Source: Schumannella luteola (GTDB taxonomy: Bacteria > Actinomycetota > Actinomycetes > Actinomycetales > Microbacteriaceae). Taken from it: 64,000 nt of DNA. Under the pieces are notes generated by a model. It searched no databases. It worked only from the letters and a program-made list of their open reading frames with translations, and was not told where the DNA came from. The DNA lies in contig NZ_JACBZY010000001.1 of NCBI RefSeq assembly GCF_013408685.1, forward strand, positions 2,108,001-2,172,000, in the 5' to 3' direction. Made by a program: the position numbers and the translations under genes. This document shows positions 50,054-59,249 of the stretch, piece after piece (positions within the stretch are counted from its first letter, which is position 1; every line of letters starts with the position of its first letter).

Positions 50054-50635
50054 TCAGCGCAGCTGCTTGCGCGAGCTGATCTGGCCGGTGTCGAAGCCGA
50101 GCAGGTGCAGTCCGCCGTGGAAGCGGGCGTGCTCGACCTTGATGCAGCGGTCCATGACGACCGTGAGGCCCTTCGACTCGCCGTAGTAGGCGGCCTCCTC
50201 GTTCCAGATGCCGAGCTGCACCCAGATGGTCTTCGCGCCGATCGCGACGACGTCGTCGATGACGGCGGGGATGTCGCTGCCCTTGCGGAACACGTCCACG
50301 ATGTCGGGCACGACGGGCAGATCGGCGAGTGACTTGTAGACCGGCTGGCCGAGGATCTCGTCGGCGTTCGGGTTGACGAAGTAGAGGTCGTAGTCGCTCG
50401 ACTGCTGCAGGTAGGTCGACACGAAGTAGCTTGAGCGCGCCGGGTTCGGCGAGGCGCCGACGATCGCGACGCTCTTCGCGCGACGCAGGATGCCGAGGCG
50501 CTCCTTCGCGGTCGGGCCCACCCAGGTGCGCTGCGACTTGAGCAGCTTCGCGAGCGGCGAGGAGGCGGGCAGCTCGCAGGTGAGACCGTTCGAGAGCTGC
50601 GTGGTCTGGAGCTCGGAGGAGGCGGTGTCGGTCAT
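50054..50635 (-). CDS. CoA-binding domain protein
   Basis: 193 residues of the YccU-type CoA-binding family. A Rossmann-like start reads VAIVGASPNPARSSYFVSTY, then DLYFVNPNADEILGQPVYKS, and the C-terminal part has KTIWVQLGIWNEEA and HGGLHLLGFDTG. Seven bases separate it from the metY stop, and AAGGGA in the metY end serves as ribosome site, so it is in the same operon. It may regulate or assist methionine synthesis, but that is inference. Confidence 0.85.
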   Translation of the reverse strand: MTDTASSELQTTQLSNGLTCELPASSPLAKLLKSQRTWVGPTAKERLGILRRAKSVAIVGASPNPARSSYFVSTYLQQSSDYDLYFVNPNADEILGQPVYKSLADLPVVPDIVDVFRKGSDIPAVIDDVVAIGAKTIWVQLGIWNEEAAYYGESKGLTVVMDRCIKVEHARFHGGLHLLGFDTGQISSRKQLR

Positions 50636-50642
50636 GCGCCCA

Positions 50643-51962
50643 TCATCCCTTCACGGCGGCGCTCAGCGCCTGGTCGAGGTCGAAGATGATGTCGTCGGGG
50701 TCTTCGATGCCGACGCTGAGTCGGATCAGGCCGCCGTCGACGCCGGCCTCGGCCAGCTGCTGCTCGGTGAGCTGCGCGTGCGTGGTCGAGCCGGGGTGGA
50801 TGATCAGCGTCTTCGCGTCGCCGATGTTCGCCAGGTGCGAGGCGAGTTCGACGCTCTCGATCGTCTTCTGCCCGATCGCGCGGCTCGACTGCGTCGCGGT
50901 GCCCTTGACGCCGAAGCTGAACACCGATCCCGGCCCCTTCGGCAGGTACTTCGCGGCGCGGTCGTGGTGCGGGTGCGAGGCGAGGCCCGCCCAGTTGACG
51001 TACTCGACGCGGTCGTCGGCCTCGAGCCACTCGGCGACGGCGCGCGCGTTGTCGACGTGCGCCTGCAGGCGGAACGGCAGCGTCTCGACGCCCTGCGCGA
51101 GCAGGAAGGCCGAGTGCGGCGCGAGCGAGGGGCCGATGTCGCGCAGCTGCTCGGCGCGCAGGCGGGTGAGGAAGGCGTACTCGCCGAAGTTGCCGTGCCA
51201 GTTGAGCCCGCCGTAGCTCGGCACCGGCTGGTCGAAGAGCGGGAAGCGCTCGTTCGCCCAGTGGAAGCGACCCGACTCGACGACGACGCCGCCGAGAGTC
51301 GTGCCGTGCCCGCCGAGGAACTTGGTGGCCGAGTGGATGACGACGTCGGCGCCCCACTCGATCGGCCGGTTCAGGTAGGGGGTCGCGATCGTCGAGTCGA
51401 CGATCAGCGGCAGGTGGTGCGCGTGCGCGACCTCCGCGAGGCCCTCGAGGTCGGCGATCTCGCCGGAGGGGTTCGCGATCGTCTCGACGAAGATCAGCTT
51501 CGTCTTCTCGGTGATCGCGGCCGCGTAGTCGGCCGGGTCGGAGGAGCTCACGAAGGTGGTCTCGACACCGAAGCGGCGCAGGGTCACGTCGAGCTGCGTG
51601 ACGGTTCCGCCGTAGAGCGACGCGGAGGCGACGATGTGGTCGCCGGCCCCGGCCAGCGAGGCGAAGGTGATGAACTCGGCGCTGAGGCCGGAGGCGGTGG
51701 CGACGGCGCCGAGGCCGCCCTCGAGCGAGGCGATGCGCTCCTCGAAGCTCGCGACCGTCGGGTTCGCGAGGCGGCTGTAGATGTTGCCGTACTTCTGAAG
51801 AGCGAAGCGGGCCGCCGCATCCGCCGTGTCGTCGAACACGAAGGCGCTCGACTGGTAGATCGGCAGGGCGCGCGCCCCGGTCACGGGGTCGGGGATGTTG
51901 CCGGCGTGGATGGCGCGGGTGCGGAAGCCCCAGTCGCGGTCGGTCTCGTGGCTCTCGGGCAT
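50643..51962 (-). CDS. metY: O-acetylhomoserine sulfhydrylase
   Basis: 439 residues, a Cys/Met-metabolism PLP enzyme. The PLP lysine is K214 in IHSATKFLGGHG. The length and the SSAFVFDDTADAAARFALQK and YSRLANPTVASFEERIASLE blocks fit MetY more than MetB. It forms homocysteine from O-acetylhomoserine and sulfide. TAGCCT ends six bases before the ATG, giving a leaderless start. The CoA-binding protein follows, and metQNI lies in the same window. Confidence 0.9.
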   Translation of the reverse strand: MPESHETDRDWGFRTRAIHAGNIPDPVTGARALPIYQSSAFVFDDTADAAARFALQKYGNIYSRLANPTVASFEERIASLEGGLGAVATASGLSAEFITFASLAGAGDHIVASASLYGGTVTQLDVTLRRFGVETTFVSSSDPADYAAAITEKTKLIFVETIANPSGEIADLEGLAEVAHAHHLPLIVDSTIATPYLNRPIEWGADVVIHSATKFLGGHGTTLGGVVVESGRFHWANERFPLFDQPVPSYGGLNWHGNFGEYAFLTRLRAEQLRDIGPSLAPHSAFLLAQGVETLPFRLQAHVDNARAVAEWLEADDRVEYVNWAGLASHPHHDRAAKYLPKGPGSVFSFGVKGTATQSSRAIGQKTIESVELASHLANIGDAKTLIIHPGSTTHAQLTEQQLAEAGVDGGLIRLSVGIEDPDDIIFDLDQALSAAVKG

Positions 51963-51968
51963 GCGCCC

Positions 51969-51974
51969 AGGCTA
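51969..51974 (-). promoter_or_regulatory. -10-like TAGCCT, leaderless start of metY
   Basis: TAGCCT ends six bases before the ATG at 51962. Confidence 0.5.
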
Positions 51975-52063
51975 CCGAGCGGCGCCGACGCTCTTCCGCC
52001 GCGCGCGCATCCAGATGACGCTCGATGACGACGCGCGCGGCGGCAGGACGGATGGCGACGGCG

Positions 52064-53791
52064 CTACAGCCAGCTGCGCAGCCAGTAGTGCGAGTAGATG
52101 AAGTCGTGCGGCATCGGCAGGCCGATCCACATCGGGAACCAGTAGATGCTGAGCGCGATCGCGAGGATCAGGAAGCCGCCGACGGTCGCGAGGCCGGTCA
52201 GTCGTCGGCTCGGCGGGTCGTTCCAGCGCCCCAGCAGATGGGCGAGCGCGACGGCCAGCCCGATCACGAGGAAGGGCTCGAAGACGATCGTGTAGAACTG
52301 GAACACCGTGCGCTGCAGGTAGCCCATCCAGGGCAGATACCCGGCCGCGATGCCGACCAGCAGCACCCCGACGCCGTACTGGCGGGTGCGGATGAAGCGG
52401 TAGATCAGGAACACGAGCGCGGCCGTGCAGGCCCACCAGATCAGCGGATTCGCGATCTCGGTGATCGCCGCGGCGCTCGCCCCGCCATCCGACTCCTGGT
52501 AGTACATGCTCGTCGGCCGCACCAGGAAGAGCCAGGTCAGCGGGTTCGCCTGGTAGCTGTGCGGGGTGCTCTCGCCGACGTGGAAGCCGTACATCGACGC
52601 CTGGTAGTGGTACCAGTTCTGGAACGCGGTGGGCACCCAGGCGAGGCCGCCGGTCCAGGCCGTGCCGCCGCCCGACTCGATCCAGTGCCGGTCGTAGCCG
52701 TCGTCGCTGACGAACCAGCCGGTCCAGCTCGCCAGGTGCACGGCGGCCGCGAGCGGCACCAGCAGCAAGAAGCTGACCGGGCCCTGCACGAGCACGGCGC
52801 TCGTCGGCCAGAACGCGATGCCGGCGCGGCGGCGGTCGATCGCCTCCATGACGATCGACAGGATCGCGAAGATCGCGAGGAACCAGATGCCGCTCCATTT
52901 GACCGCGCTTGCCGCGCCGAACGCGACGGCCGCGGCGAGCATCCACGGGCGCCACCAGATCGGCCTGCCCCAGTCGGTGGGCTTGTGCCCGAGTTCGCGC
53001 TGCACGACCCAGGCCTCGATGCGCCGCTTCGCCCAGGCGCGGTCGAGCAGCATCGCGCCCACGCCGAGCAGGCAGAACAGGGCGAGGATGACGTCGAGCA
53101 GCGCGACGCGGCTCATCACGATCGCGTTGCCGTCGATCGCGAGCAGGCCGCCCGACAGCGCCGTGATGATGCGCGAGCGGAACAGGCCGTGCGCGATCGC
53201 CATCGTCAGCACGACGAGCAGGATGCCGACGATCGCGACGCTGATGCGCCAGCCGAGCGCGTCCTGCACGCCGAAGGCCATCATCCCGAGCGCGATCACC
53301 CACTTGCCGAGCGGTGGATGCGCGACGAAGCTCGCGGTCGGGCTGTAGACGTCGGTGTCGCCGGCGAGGAACTTCGCGTCGTCGCCGTCGGTCCAGCTGC
53401 CCTCGTAACCGAGGTGCAGCTGGCTCCACGCGTCTTTGGCGTAGTAGGTCTCGTCGAAGACGAGCGCGTGCGGCGAGCTGAGGTTCACGAGCCGCGTGAT
53501 GATCGCGACGAGCAGCACGATCGCGGGCGCGCCCCAGGTCGCGAGGCGGTGCCAGCGCGGGTCGAGGCGGCGCTGCTGCCACCAGGCGTCGAGGCGGGTG
53601 CCGGGCCCGGCGGGCTTCCGCGTCGGCGGCAGGCGCAGCGGCTCGTCGGGGTAACCGAGGGCGATGCGGGAGAACTCGGCGTCGGCGCTGTCGGCGCCGG
53701 GCGTGCTCGCGGAGCCCGGCGTGCTCGCGGGCGTCGGCACGTCTTCGGCGGATGCGGCGCGCGCGTCGGTCTCGTCGCGGGCGTCCGTCAC
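52064..53791 (-). CDS. pmt: Polyprenyl-phosphate-mannose--protein mannosyltransferase
   Basis: 575 residues, GT39 family. After an N-terminal polar tail (about 75 residues) come many membrane helices. The catalytic Asp-Glu is in HALVFDETYYAKDAWS (first extracytoplasmic loop), with HPPLGKWVIA later. It adds mannose to Ser/Thr of exported proteins using polyprenyl-phosphate mannose. The GTG has TACGCT six bases upstream. Ser/Thr-rich exported proteins in this window, such as that at 41944-42387, are possible substrates. Confidence 0.9.
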   Translation of the reverse strand: MTDARDETDARAASAEDVPTPASTPGSASTPGADSADAEFSRIALGYPDEPLRLPPTRKPAGPGTRLDAWWQQRRLDPRWHRLATWGAPAIVLLVAIITRLVNLSSPHALVFDETYYAKDAWSQLHLGYEGSWTDGDDAKFLAGDTDVYSPTASFVAHPPLGKWVIALGMMAFGVQDALGWRISVAIVGILLVVLTMAIAHGLFRSRIITALSGGLLAIDGNAIVMSRVALLDVILALFCLLGVGAMLLDRAWAKRRIEAWVVQRELGHKPTDWGRPIWWRPWMLAAAVAFGAASAVKWSGIWFLAIFAILSIVMEAIDRRRAGIAFWPTSAVLVQGPVSFLLLVPLAAAVHLASWTGWFVSDDGYDRHWIESGGGTAWTGGLAWVPTAFQNWYHYQASMYGFHVGESTPHSYQANPLTWLFLVRPTSMYYQESDGGASAAAITEIANPLIWWACTAALVFLIYRFIRTRQYGVGVLLVGIAAGYLPWMGYLQRTVFQFYTIVFEPFLVIGLAVALAHLLGRWNDPPSRRLTGLATVGGFLILAIALSIYWFPMWIGLPMPHDFIYSHYWLRSWL

Positions 53792-53797
53792 CCCGAC

Positions 53798-53803
53798 AGC
53801 GTA
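53798..53803 (-). promoter_or_regulatory. -10-like TACGCT, leaderless start of pmt
   Basis: TACGCT ends six bases before the GTG at 53791. It lies in the 50-base gap shared with divergent rsmI. Confidence 0.45.
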
Positions 53804-53843
53804 GCCGCGGCCCCCTGCCGCCGAGCCTGGGAGGATGGGCCGC

Positions 53844-54653
53844 GTGATCATCCTCGCGGCGACCCCGATCGGCAACCTCGGCGACGCGAGCCGTCGCCTG
53901 GTCGAGGCGCTCGAGAACGCCGAGACGATCGCCGCCGAGGACACGCGCACGGCCGTGCAGCTCATGCGCGCGCTCGGCGTCGACAACCGGCCGCGGCTCG
54001 TGGCGCTGCACGAGCACAACGAGGTCGAACGCTCGGCCGAGCTCGTCGAGCACGCCCGCGAGAGCGACCTGCTGGTGCTGACGGATGCGGGCATGCCGGC
54101 GATCAGCGACCCCGGCTTCGCGATCGTGACGGCCGCGATCGCCGCCGACGTGACCGTGACGGCGCTGCCGGGGCCTTCGGCGGTGCTGACGGCGCTCGCG
54201 CTGAGCGGGCTGCCGACCGATCGCTTCGCCTTCGAGGGCTTCCTGCCGCGCAAGGGCCGCGTGGCCGCACTGACGCCGCTCGCGGGCGAGCAGCGCACGC
54301 TCGTCTTCTTCGAGTCGCCGCACCGCCTCGGCGCCTCGCTCGCCGACCTCGCCACCGCCTTCGGCGCCGAGCGCCCGGCCGCGGTCTGCCGCGAGCTGAC
54401 GAAGCTGCACGAGGAGATCGCCCGCGGAACCCTCGCCGAGCTGGCCGAGCGCTTCGCCGAGGGGGCGCGCGGCGAGATCGTCGTCGTGGTCGGGGGAGCG
54501 GATCCCGTCGCCGTCGACCCGGAGAGCGCGGTGGATGAGGTGGTCGCCCTGGCCGCCGACGGCATCCGACTCAAGGACGCGGCCGCGCAGGTCGCCGCCG
54601 CGACGGGCCTCTCGCGCCGCGATCTCTACGAGGCGGCGCTGCGCCGGCGCTGA
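53844..54653 (+). CDS. rsmI: 16S rRNA (cytidine(1402)-2'-O)-methyltransferase
   Basis: 269 residues. Family marks are IILAATPIGNLGDASRR, AEDTRTAVQLM, LTDAGMPAISDPGF, ALPGPSAVLTALALSGL and FFESPHRLGASL. It methylates C1402 of 16S rRNA using SAM. The GTG at 53844 has GGGAGG nine bases upstream and gives the usual start; an ATG at 53835 is also possible, following a GAGCCT hexamer at six bases. It is divergent from pmt and first of the rsmI-metG-tatD-ksgA-ispE block. Confidence 0.92.
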   Translation: MIILAATPIGNLGDASRRLVEALENAETIAAEDTRTAVQLMRALGVDNRPRLVALHEHNEVERSAELVEHARESDLLVLTDAGMPAISDPGFAIVTAAIAADVTVTALPGPSAVLTALALSGLPTDRFAFEGFLPRKGRVAALTPLAGEQRTLVFFESPHRLGASLADLATAFGAERPAAVCRELTKLHEEIARGTLAELAERFAEGARGEIVVVVGGADPVAVDPESAVDEVVALAADGIRLKDAAAQVAAATGLSRRDLYEAALRRR

Positions 54654-54798
54654 GACGCCCGGGCCCCGACCGAACCTCGACCGTCCCCGTCGCTCCGAGT
54701 CGGCTGAGGGTGCGCCGGTCCGGCGAGCGCGGACGCGCCGGCCGGGGAAGAGTCGATCCCGACCGAGCGCGACACTCGCGCGGATGCGGAGGACGACG

Positions 54799-55734
54799 AT
54801 GAAGGCAGTCCGATTCGATCGCTACGGCGGCACCGAGGTGCTCGAGGTGCGTGAGGTCGCCGATCGCGCACCCGGGCCGGGCGAGGTGAGCGTCAGCGTC
54901 GTCAGCGCCGGCATCAACCCGGGCGAGATCAACATCCGCGAGGGGGTCTTCGCGAAGACCTGGCCGACCGAGTTCCCCTCGGGGCAGGGCAGCGACTTCG
55001 CCGGCGTCGTCGAGATCGTCGGCCCCGGTGTCACCGGAGTCGCCGTCGGCGACCACGTGATCGGCTTCAGCGACGAGCGCAGCTCGCACGCCGAGCAGGT
55101 CGTGATCGCGGCCGACCACGTCGTCGCGAAGCCGGCCGGACTCGACTGGGATGTGGCGGGCGCGCTCTACGTGATCGGCACCACAGCGGTCGCGACGCAG
55201 CGCTCCGTCGGGGTGCGGTCGGGCGACACGGTGGTCGTCGCCGGTGCGGCCGGCGGCGTGGGCCACCTGGCGGCGCAGCTCGCGCGGGCGACAGGCGCCC
55301 GGGTGATCGGAACCGCGAGCGAGGCCAACTTCGACCCGCTGCGCGAGATCGGCGTCGAGCCGGTGCAGTACGGCGAGCGGCAGGAGCAGGACATCCGTGC
55401 GCTCGCCCCCGACGGGGTCGACGCCTACATCGACTGCTACGGCTCGGGCAACATCGACATCGCGCTCGCCCTGGGGGTCGCGCCCGAGCGGATCGACACG
55501 ATCATCGACTTCGCGAACGTCGAGCGCACCGGGGTGCACGGCGACGGCATGTCGATCGTGAAAGACGTCGGTCCGGTGCTGCACGAGCTCGGCGAGCGCA
55601 TCGCCGCGGGCGAGCTGATCGTGCCGATCCGGCGCCGCTACCCCCTCGACCTGGTGCGCGAGGCCTATGCCGATGTGGCCACCCGGCACGGCCTCGGCAA
55701 GGTCGTGCTGCGCATCGCCCAGACCGACATCTGA
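54799..55734 (+). CDS. Zinc-free NADP-dependent oxidoreductase (quinone oxidoreductase type)
   Basis: 311 residues, medium-chain dehydrogenase family without structural zinc. Marks are KAVRFDRYGGTEVLEVREVA, the INPGEINIREG segment, and the nucleotide-binding VVVAGAAGGVGHLAAQLARA. The ATG at 54799 has GGAGGACG six bases upstream; an in-frame ATG at 54784 is less likely. It probably reduces quinones or enones with NADPH. It interrupts the usual rsmI-metG order. Confidence 0.88.
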   Translation: MKAVRFDRYGGTEVLEVREVADRAPGPGEVSVSVVSAGINPGEINIREGVFAKTWPTEFPSGQGSDFAGVVEIVGPGVTGVAVGDHVIGFSDERSSHAEQVVIAADHVVAKPAGLDWDVAGALYVIGTTAVATQRSVGVRSGDTVVVAGAAGGVGHLAAQLARATGARVIGTASEANFDPLREIGVEPVQYGERQEQDIRALAPDGVDAYIDCYGSGNIDIALALGVAPERIDTIIDFANVERTGVHGDGMSIVKDVGPVLHELGERIAAGELIVPIRRRYPLDLVREAYADVATRHGLGKVVLRIAQTDI

Positions 55735-55783
55735 GCCGCGGATGCCGCATCCACCGCCGTCGGTAACGCGACGACCCGCTCAC

Positions 55784-55789
55784 TAGACT
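55784..55789 (+). promoter_or_regulatory. -10-like TAGACT, leaderless start of metG
   Basis: TAGACT ends seven bases before the ATG at 55797. Confidence 0.5.
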
Positions 55790-55796
55790 GGCCCGC

Positions 55797-57422
55797 ATGC
55801 CTGCTCGCGACCCGTTCTACATCGCGACGCCGATCTTCTACGTCAACGACGTGCCGCACATCGGCCACGCGTACACCGAGGTCAGCGCCGACGCCCTCGC
55901 TCGATGGCACCGCCAGGGCGGCGACGACACCTGGCTGCTGACCGGCACCGACGAGCACGGCGAGAAGATCCTGCGCACCGCCCGCGCCAACGGCGTCACG
56001 CCGAAGGAGTGGACCGACAAGCTCGTCGAGTCGGCGTGGACGCCGCTGCTCGAGACGGTCGACATCGCCAACGACGACTTCATCCGCACCACCGACGAGC
56101 GTCACGAGGTCGCGGTGACCCGCTTCATCCAGAAGCTCTACGACGACGGCCACATCTACGCGGGCGAGTACGAGGGCTACTACTGCGTCGGCTGCGAGGA
56201 GTACAAGCAGAAGGACGAGCTGGTCGAGGCGACCGAGGGCGAGTTCGCCGGGCAACTGGTCTGCGCCATCCACTCGCGTCCGGTCGAGATCCTCAAGGAG
56301 AAGAACTACTTCTTCCGCATGAGCGCCTTCCAGGACCGCCTGCTGGCGCTCTACGAGCAGGCCGACTTCATCCAGCCCGAGAGCGTGCGCAACGAGATCG
56401 TGTCGTTCGTGCGCCAGGGCCTGAGCGACCTGAGCATCTCGCGGTCGAGCTTCGACTGGGGCATCCGGGTTCCGTGGGACGAGTCGCACGTCATCTACGT
56501 GTGGGTGGATGCGCTGCTCAACTACATCTCGGCGATCGGCTACGGCGCCGAGCCCGGCAGCGCCGAAGACGCGGAGTTCCAGCGTCGCTGGCCTGCCGTG
56601 CAGCTCGTCGGCAAGGACATCGCCCGCTTCCACGCGGTCATCTGGCCGGCCATGCTCATGGCCGCCGGGCTGCCCGTGCCGAAGCGCGTCTTCGGCCACG
56701 GCTGGCTGCTCGTGGGCGGCGAGAAGATGTCGAAGTCGAAGCTGACCGGCATCGCGCCGCACCAGATCACCGACACCTTCGGATCGGACGCGTTCCGCTA
56801 CTACTTCCTGCGCGCGATCACCTTCGGTCAGGACGGCTCCTTCAGCTGGGAGGACCTGTCGGCCCGCTACCAGGCCGAGCTCGCGAACGGCTTCGGCAAC
56901 CTGGCCTCCCGCGTCACCGCGATGATCACCCGCTACCGCGACGGCGCCATCCCGGCGATCCACGCGGTCGAGCTGACGGATGCCGACCGCGGCATCCTCG
57001 CGACGATCGAGCGCGCCAACGCGGGCGCCGACGCGGCGATCGACCGGCTCGCGCTCGGCGAGGCGCTGGCCGCGATCTGGGAGCTCGTCGACGAGCTCAA
57101 CGGCTACATCACCGAGCAGGAGCCGTGGGCTCTCGCGAAGGACGAGGCGAACGCCGGCCGGCTGGATGCGGTGCTCGCGACCTCGGCGCGCGGCGTCGGC
57201 GCGCTCGCGGTGCTGCTCTCGCCCTTCACGCCGAAGGCGAGCGCGAAGCTGTGGGCGACGCTCGGCGGCGAGGGCGCAGTGCAGGATGCGGATGTGCGCG
57301 ACGCGGTGAACTGGCGCGGCAGCGGGCAGGTGACTCCGCTGGAGTCGCCGCTGTTCCCGCGCATCGAGGTCGAGGCGGCCTCGGCGCCGGGCGGCCCCGC
57401 GCGAGGAGCGCCCGCGGCATGA
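55797..57422 (+). CDS. metG: Methionyl-tRNA synthetase
   Basis: 541 residues. Class I signatures are HIGHAYTEV (HIGH at 21-24) and KMSKSKLTG (K310-S314). The connective region has CVGCEEYKQKDELVE. No C-terminal EMAP/tRNA-binding extension is present. It charges initiator and elongator tRNA with Met. It is coupled to tatD by an ATGA overlap. The C-terminus is a short Pro/Ala tail. Confidence 0.95.
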   Translation: MPARDPFYIATPIFYVNDVPHIGHAYTEVSADALARWHRQGGDDTWLLTGTDEHGEKILRTARANGVTPKEWTDKLVESAWTPLLETVDIANDDFIRTTDERHEVAVTRFIQKLYDDGHIYAGEYEGYYCVGCEEYKQKDELVEATEGEFAGQLVCAIHSRPVEILKEKNYFFRMSAFQDRLLALYEQADFIQPESVRNEIVSFVRQGLSDLSISRSSFDWGIRVPWDESHVIYVWVDALLNYISAIGYGAEPGSAEDAEFQRRWPAVQLVGKDIARFHAVIWPAMLMAAGLPVPKRVFGHGWLLVGGEKMSKSKLTGIAPHQITDTFGSDAFRYYFLRAITFGQDGSFSWEDLSARYQAELANGFGNLASRVTAMITRYRDGAIPAIHAVELTDADRGILATIERANAGADAAIDRLALGEALAAIWELVDELNGYITEQEPWALAKDEANAGRLDAVLATSARGVGALAVLLSPFTPKASAKLWATLGGEGAVQDADVRDAVNWRGSGQVTPLESPLFPRIEVEAASAPGGPARGAPAA

Positions 57423-58333
57423 GCGACTACCCGCCGCTTCCCGAGGCGCTTGTGGTGCCGGTCTACGACAACCACACGCACCTCGAGCCGTCGTTCGACC
57501 CCGAGCGGGTCGGCGACGACGGCGGCCTGGGCTATCTCGAGCAGCTCGATCGCGCCTCGAGTGTGGGCGTGCGCGGCGTCGTGCAGGTCGGCACCGACCT
57601 GGCGAGCTCGCGCTGGAGCGCGGAGGTCGCCGCGCGCGAGCCGCGCGTGCTCGCGGCCGTCGCGCTGCACCCGAACGACGCCGCCGAGCTGGCCGAGGCA
57701 GGGCAGCTCGACGAGCACCTCGACGGCATCGCCGAGCTCGCGGGCCAGCCACGCGTGCGGGCGATCGGCGAGACCGGTCTCGACTTCTTCCGCACCCCGT
57801 CGTCGGTCGGGCAGGAGGCGCAGCGGCGCAGCTTCGAGGCGCACATCGCCCTCGCCAAGCAGCACGACCTGGCACTGCAGATCCACGACCGCGACGCCCA
57901 CGCCGAGGTCGTCGAGACGCTCGACCGGGTCGGCGCCCCCGAGCGCACGGTGTTCCACTGCTTCAGCGGCGACGCCGAGTTCGCGAAGCTCGTCGCCGAC
58001 CGCGGCTGGTATCTCTCCTTCGCCGGCACCGTCACGTTCAAGAACGCGCAGAACCTGCGCGACGCGCTCGCCGTGATCCCGCGCAGCCGCATCCTCATCG
58101 AGACGGATGCGCCGTACCTGACGCCGACGCCGTTCCGCGGCCGACCGAACAGCAGCTACCTGATCCCGCACACGCTGCGCTTCATGGCGGCCGAGCTCGG
58201 CACCGACGCCTCGATGCTGGCGGCGCAGATCTCGTCGAACACCGAGCTGGTCTACGGCCACTGGGACGACATGCCCGTCGTGACCCCGCCCGGACCGTTC
58301 GATGCCCACCCCGAGGGGACGGCCGGACCGTGA
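57419..58333 (+). CDS. tatD: TatD-family hydrolase
   Basis: 304 residues, TIM-barrel metal-dependent hydrolase. Metal ligands are visible in DNHTHLEPSF, the E of IGETGLDFFR, LALQIHDRDA, FHCFSGDAEF and IETDAPYLTPTPFRG. Family members are 3'-5' DNases or deoxyribonucleases. The ATG overlaps metG and the stop overlaps ksgA (GTGA), forming a coupled metG-tatD-ksgA unit. Confidence 0.92.
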   Translation: MSDYPPLPEALVVPVYDNHTHLEPSFDPERVGDDGGLGYLEQLDRASSVGVRGVVQVGTDLASSRWSAEVAAREPRVLAAVALHPNDAAELAEAGQLDEHLDGIAELAGQPRVRAIGETGLDFFRTPSSVGQEAQRRSFEAHIALAKQHDLALQIHDRDAHAEVVETLDRVGAPERTVFHCFSGDAEFAKLVADRGWYLSFAGTVTFKNAQNLRDALAVIPRSRILIETDAPYLTPTPFRGRPNSSYLIPHTLRFMAAELGTDASMLAAQISSNTELVYGHWDDMPVVTPPGPFDAHPEGTAGP

Positions 58334-59184
58334 CCGCCGCCGTGCAGCTGCTGGGCCCGGCCGAGATCCGCGACCTCGCCGAGCTGCTCGACATCCAGCC
58401 GACCAAGAAGCTCGGCCAGAACTTCGTGCACGACGCGAACACGGTGCGCCGCATCGTGCGCGCCGCCGGCATCGAGGCCGGCGAGCAGGTGCTCGAGGTC
58501 GGGCCGGGGCTCGGCTCGCTGACGCTCGGCATCCTCGAGACCGGCGCGCCGCTCACCGCCGTCGAGATCGACAAGCGCCTCGCCGCGCAGCTGCCGCTGA
58601 CCGTCCAGCAGCTCGCTCCCGACGCCGACCTGACCGTCGTCACCCAGGATGCGCTGCGCGTGACCACGCTGCCCGCCGACCCGGCGCGACTGGTCGCGAA
58701 TCTGCCCTACAACGTGTCGGTGCCAGTGCTGCTGCACCTGCTCGAGCACTTCCCGTCACTGCGTGGCGGACTCGTCATGGTGCAGTCGGAGGTGGGGGAG
58801 CGGCTCGCCGCGAAGCCCGGCTCGAAGGTCTACGGCTCGCCCTCGGTCAAGGCGGCCTGGTACGGACGCTGGTTCACGGCGGGGCAGGTGAGCCGGCAGG
58901 TGTTCTGGCCGGTGCCGAACGTCGACTCGATCCTCGTCGGCTTCGAGGTGGGTGAGGCGCCCGGCACCGAGGAGGAGCGCGTGCGCACCTTCGCGCTGGT
59001 GGATGCGGCCTTCGGCCAGCGCCGTAAGATGCTGCGCCAGTCGCTCTCCGAGGTGCTCGGCAGCTCGGCTGCGGCGACCGGCGTCCTCGAATCGGCCGGC
59101 GTCGACCCGACGGCCCGCGGCGAGGCGCTGACCGTCGCCGACTTCCTGAGCATCGCCCGCGCCGCCGCCTCGTCCGACGACTGA
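58330..59184 (+). CDS. rsmA: 16S rRNA dimethyladenosine transferase
   Basis: 284 residues (KsgA). SAM-binding motif VLEVGPGLGSLTLGILE, then LVANLPYNVSVPVLLHLLE (catalytic NLPY) and VFWPVPNVDSILVGF. It dimethylates A1518 and A1519 of 16S rRNA during small-subunit assembly. The GTG overlaps the tatD stop. Order with ispE downstream is as in other actinobacteria. Confidence 0.94.
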   Translation: MTAAVQLLGPAEIRDLAELLDIQPTKKLGQNFVHDANTVRRIVRAAGIEAGEQVLEVGPGLGSLTLGILETGAPLTAVEIDKRLAAQLPLTVQQLAPDADLTVVTQDALRVTTLPADPARLVANLPYNVSVPVLLHLLEHFPSLRGGLVMVQSEVGERLAAKPGSKVYGSPSVKAAWYGRWFTAGQVSRQVFWPVPNVDSILVGFEVGEAPGTEEERVRTFALVDAAFGQRRKMLRQSLSEVLGSSAAATGVLESAGVDPTARGEALTVADFLSIARAAASSDD

Positions 59185-59236
59185 TCCACCCCGCCGCAGG
59201 CTGAGCCGCCCGTCAGGTCGGTCTCCTGCCGCGGGT

Positions 59237-59242
59237 TACGAT
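59237..59242 (+). promoter_or_regulatory. -10-like TACGAT, leaderless start of cold-shock fusion gene
   Basis: TACGAT ends seven bases before the ATG at 59250. Confidence 0.45.
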
Positions 59243-59249
59243 CGACCCG

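Noticed and set aside
51972-54410. An 812-codon minus-strand frame and an 837-codon plus-strand frame over pmt and rsmI.
   Set aside because: Both are shadows. The pmt and rsmI motifs lie in other frames.
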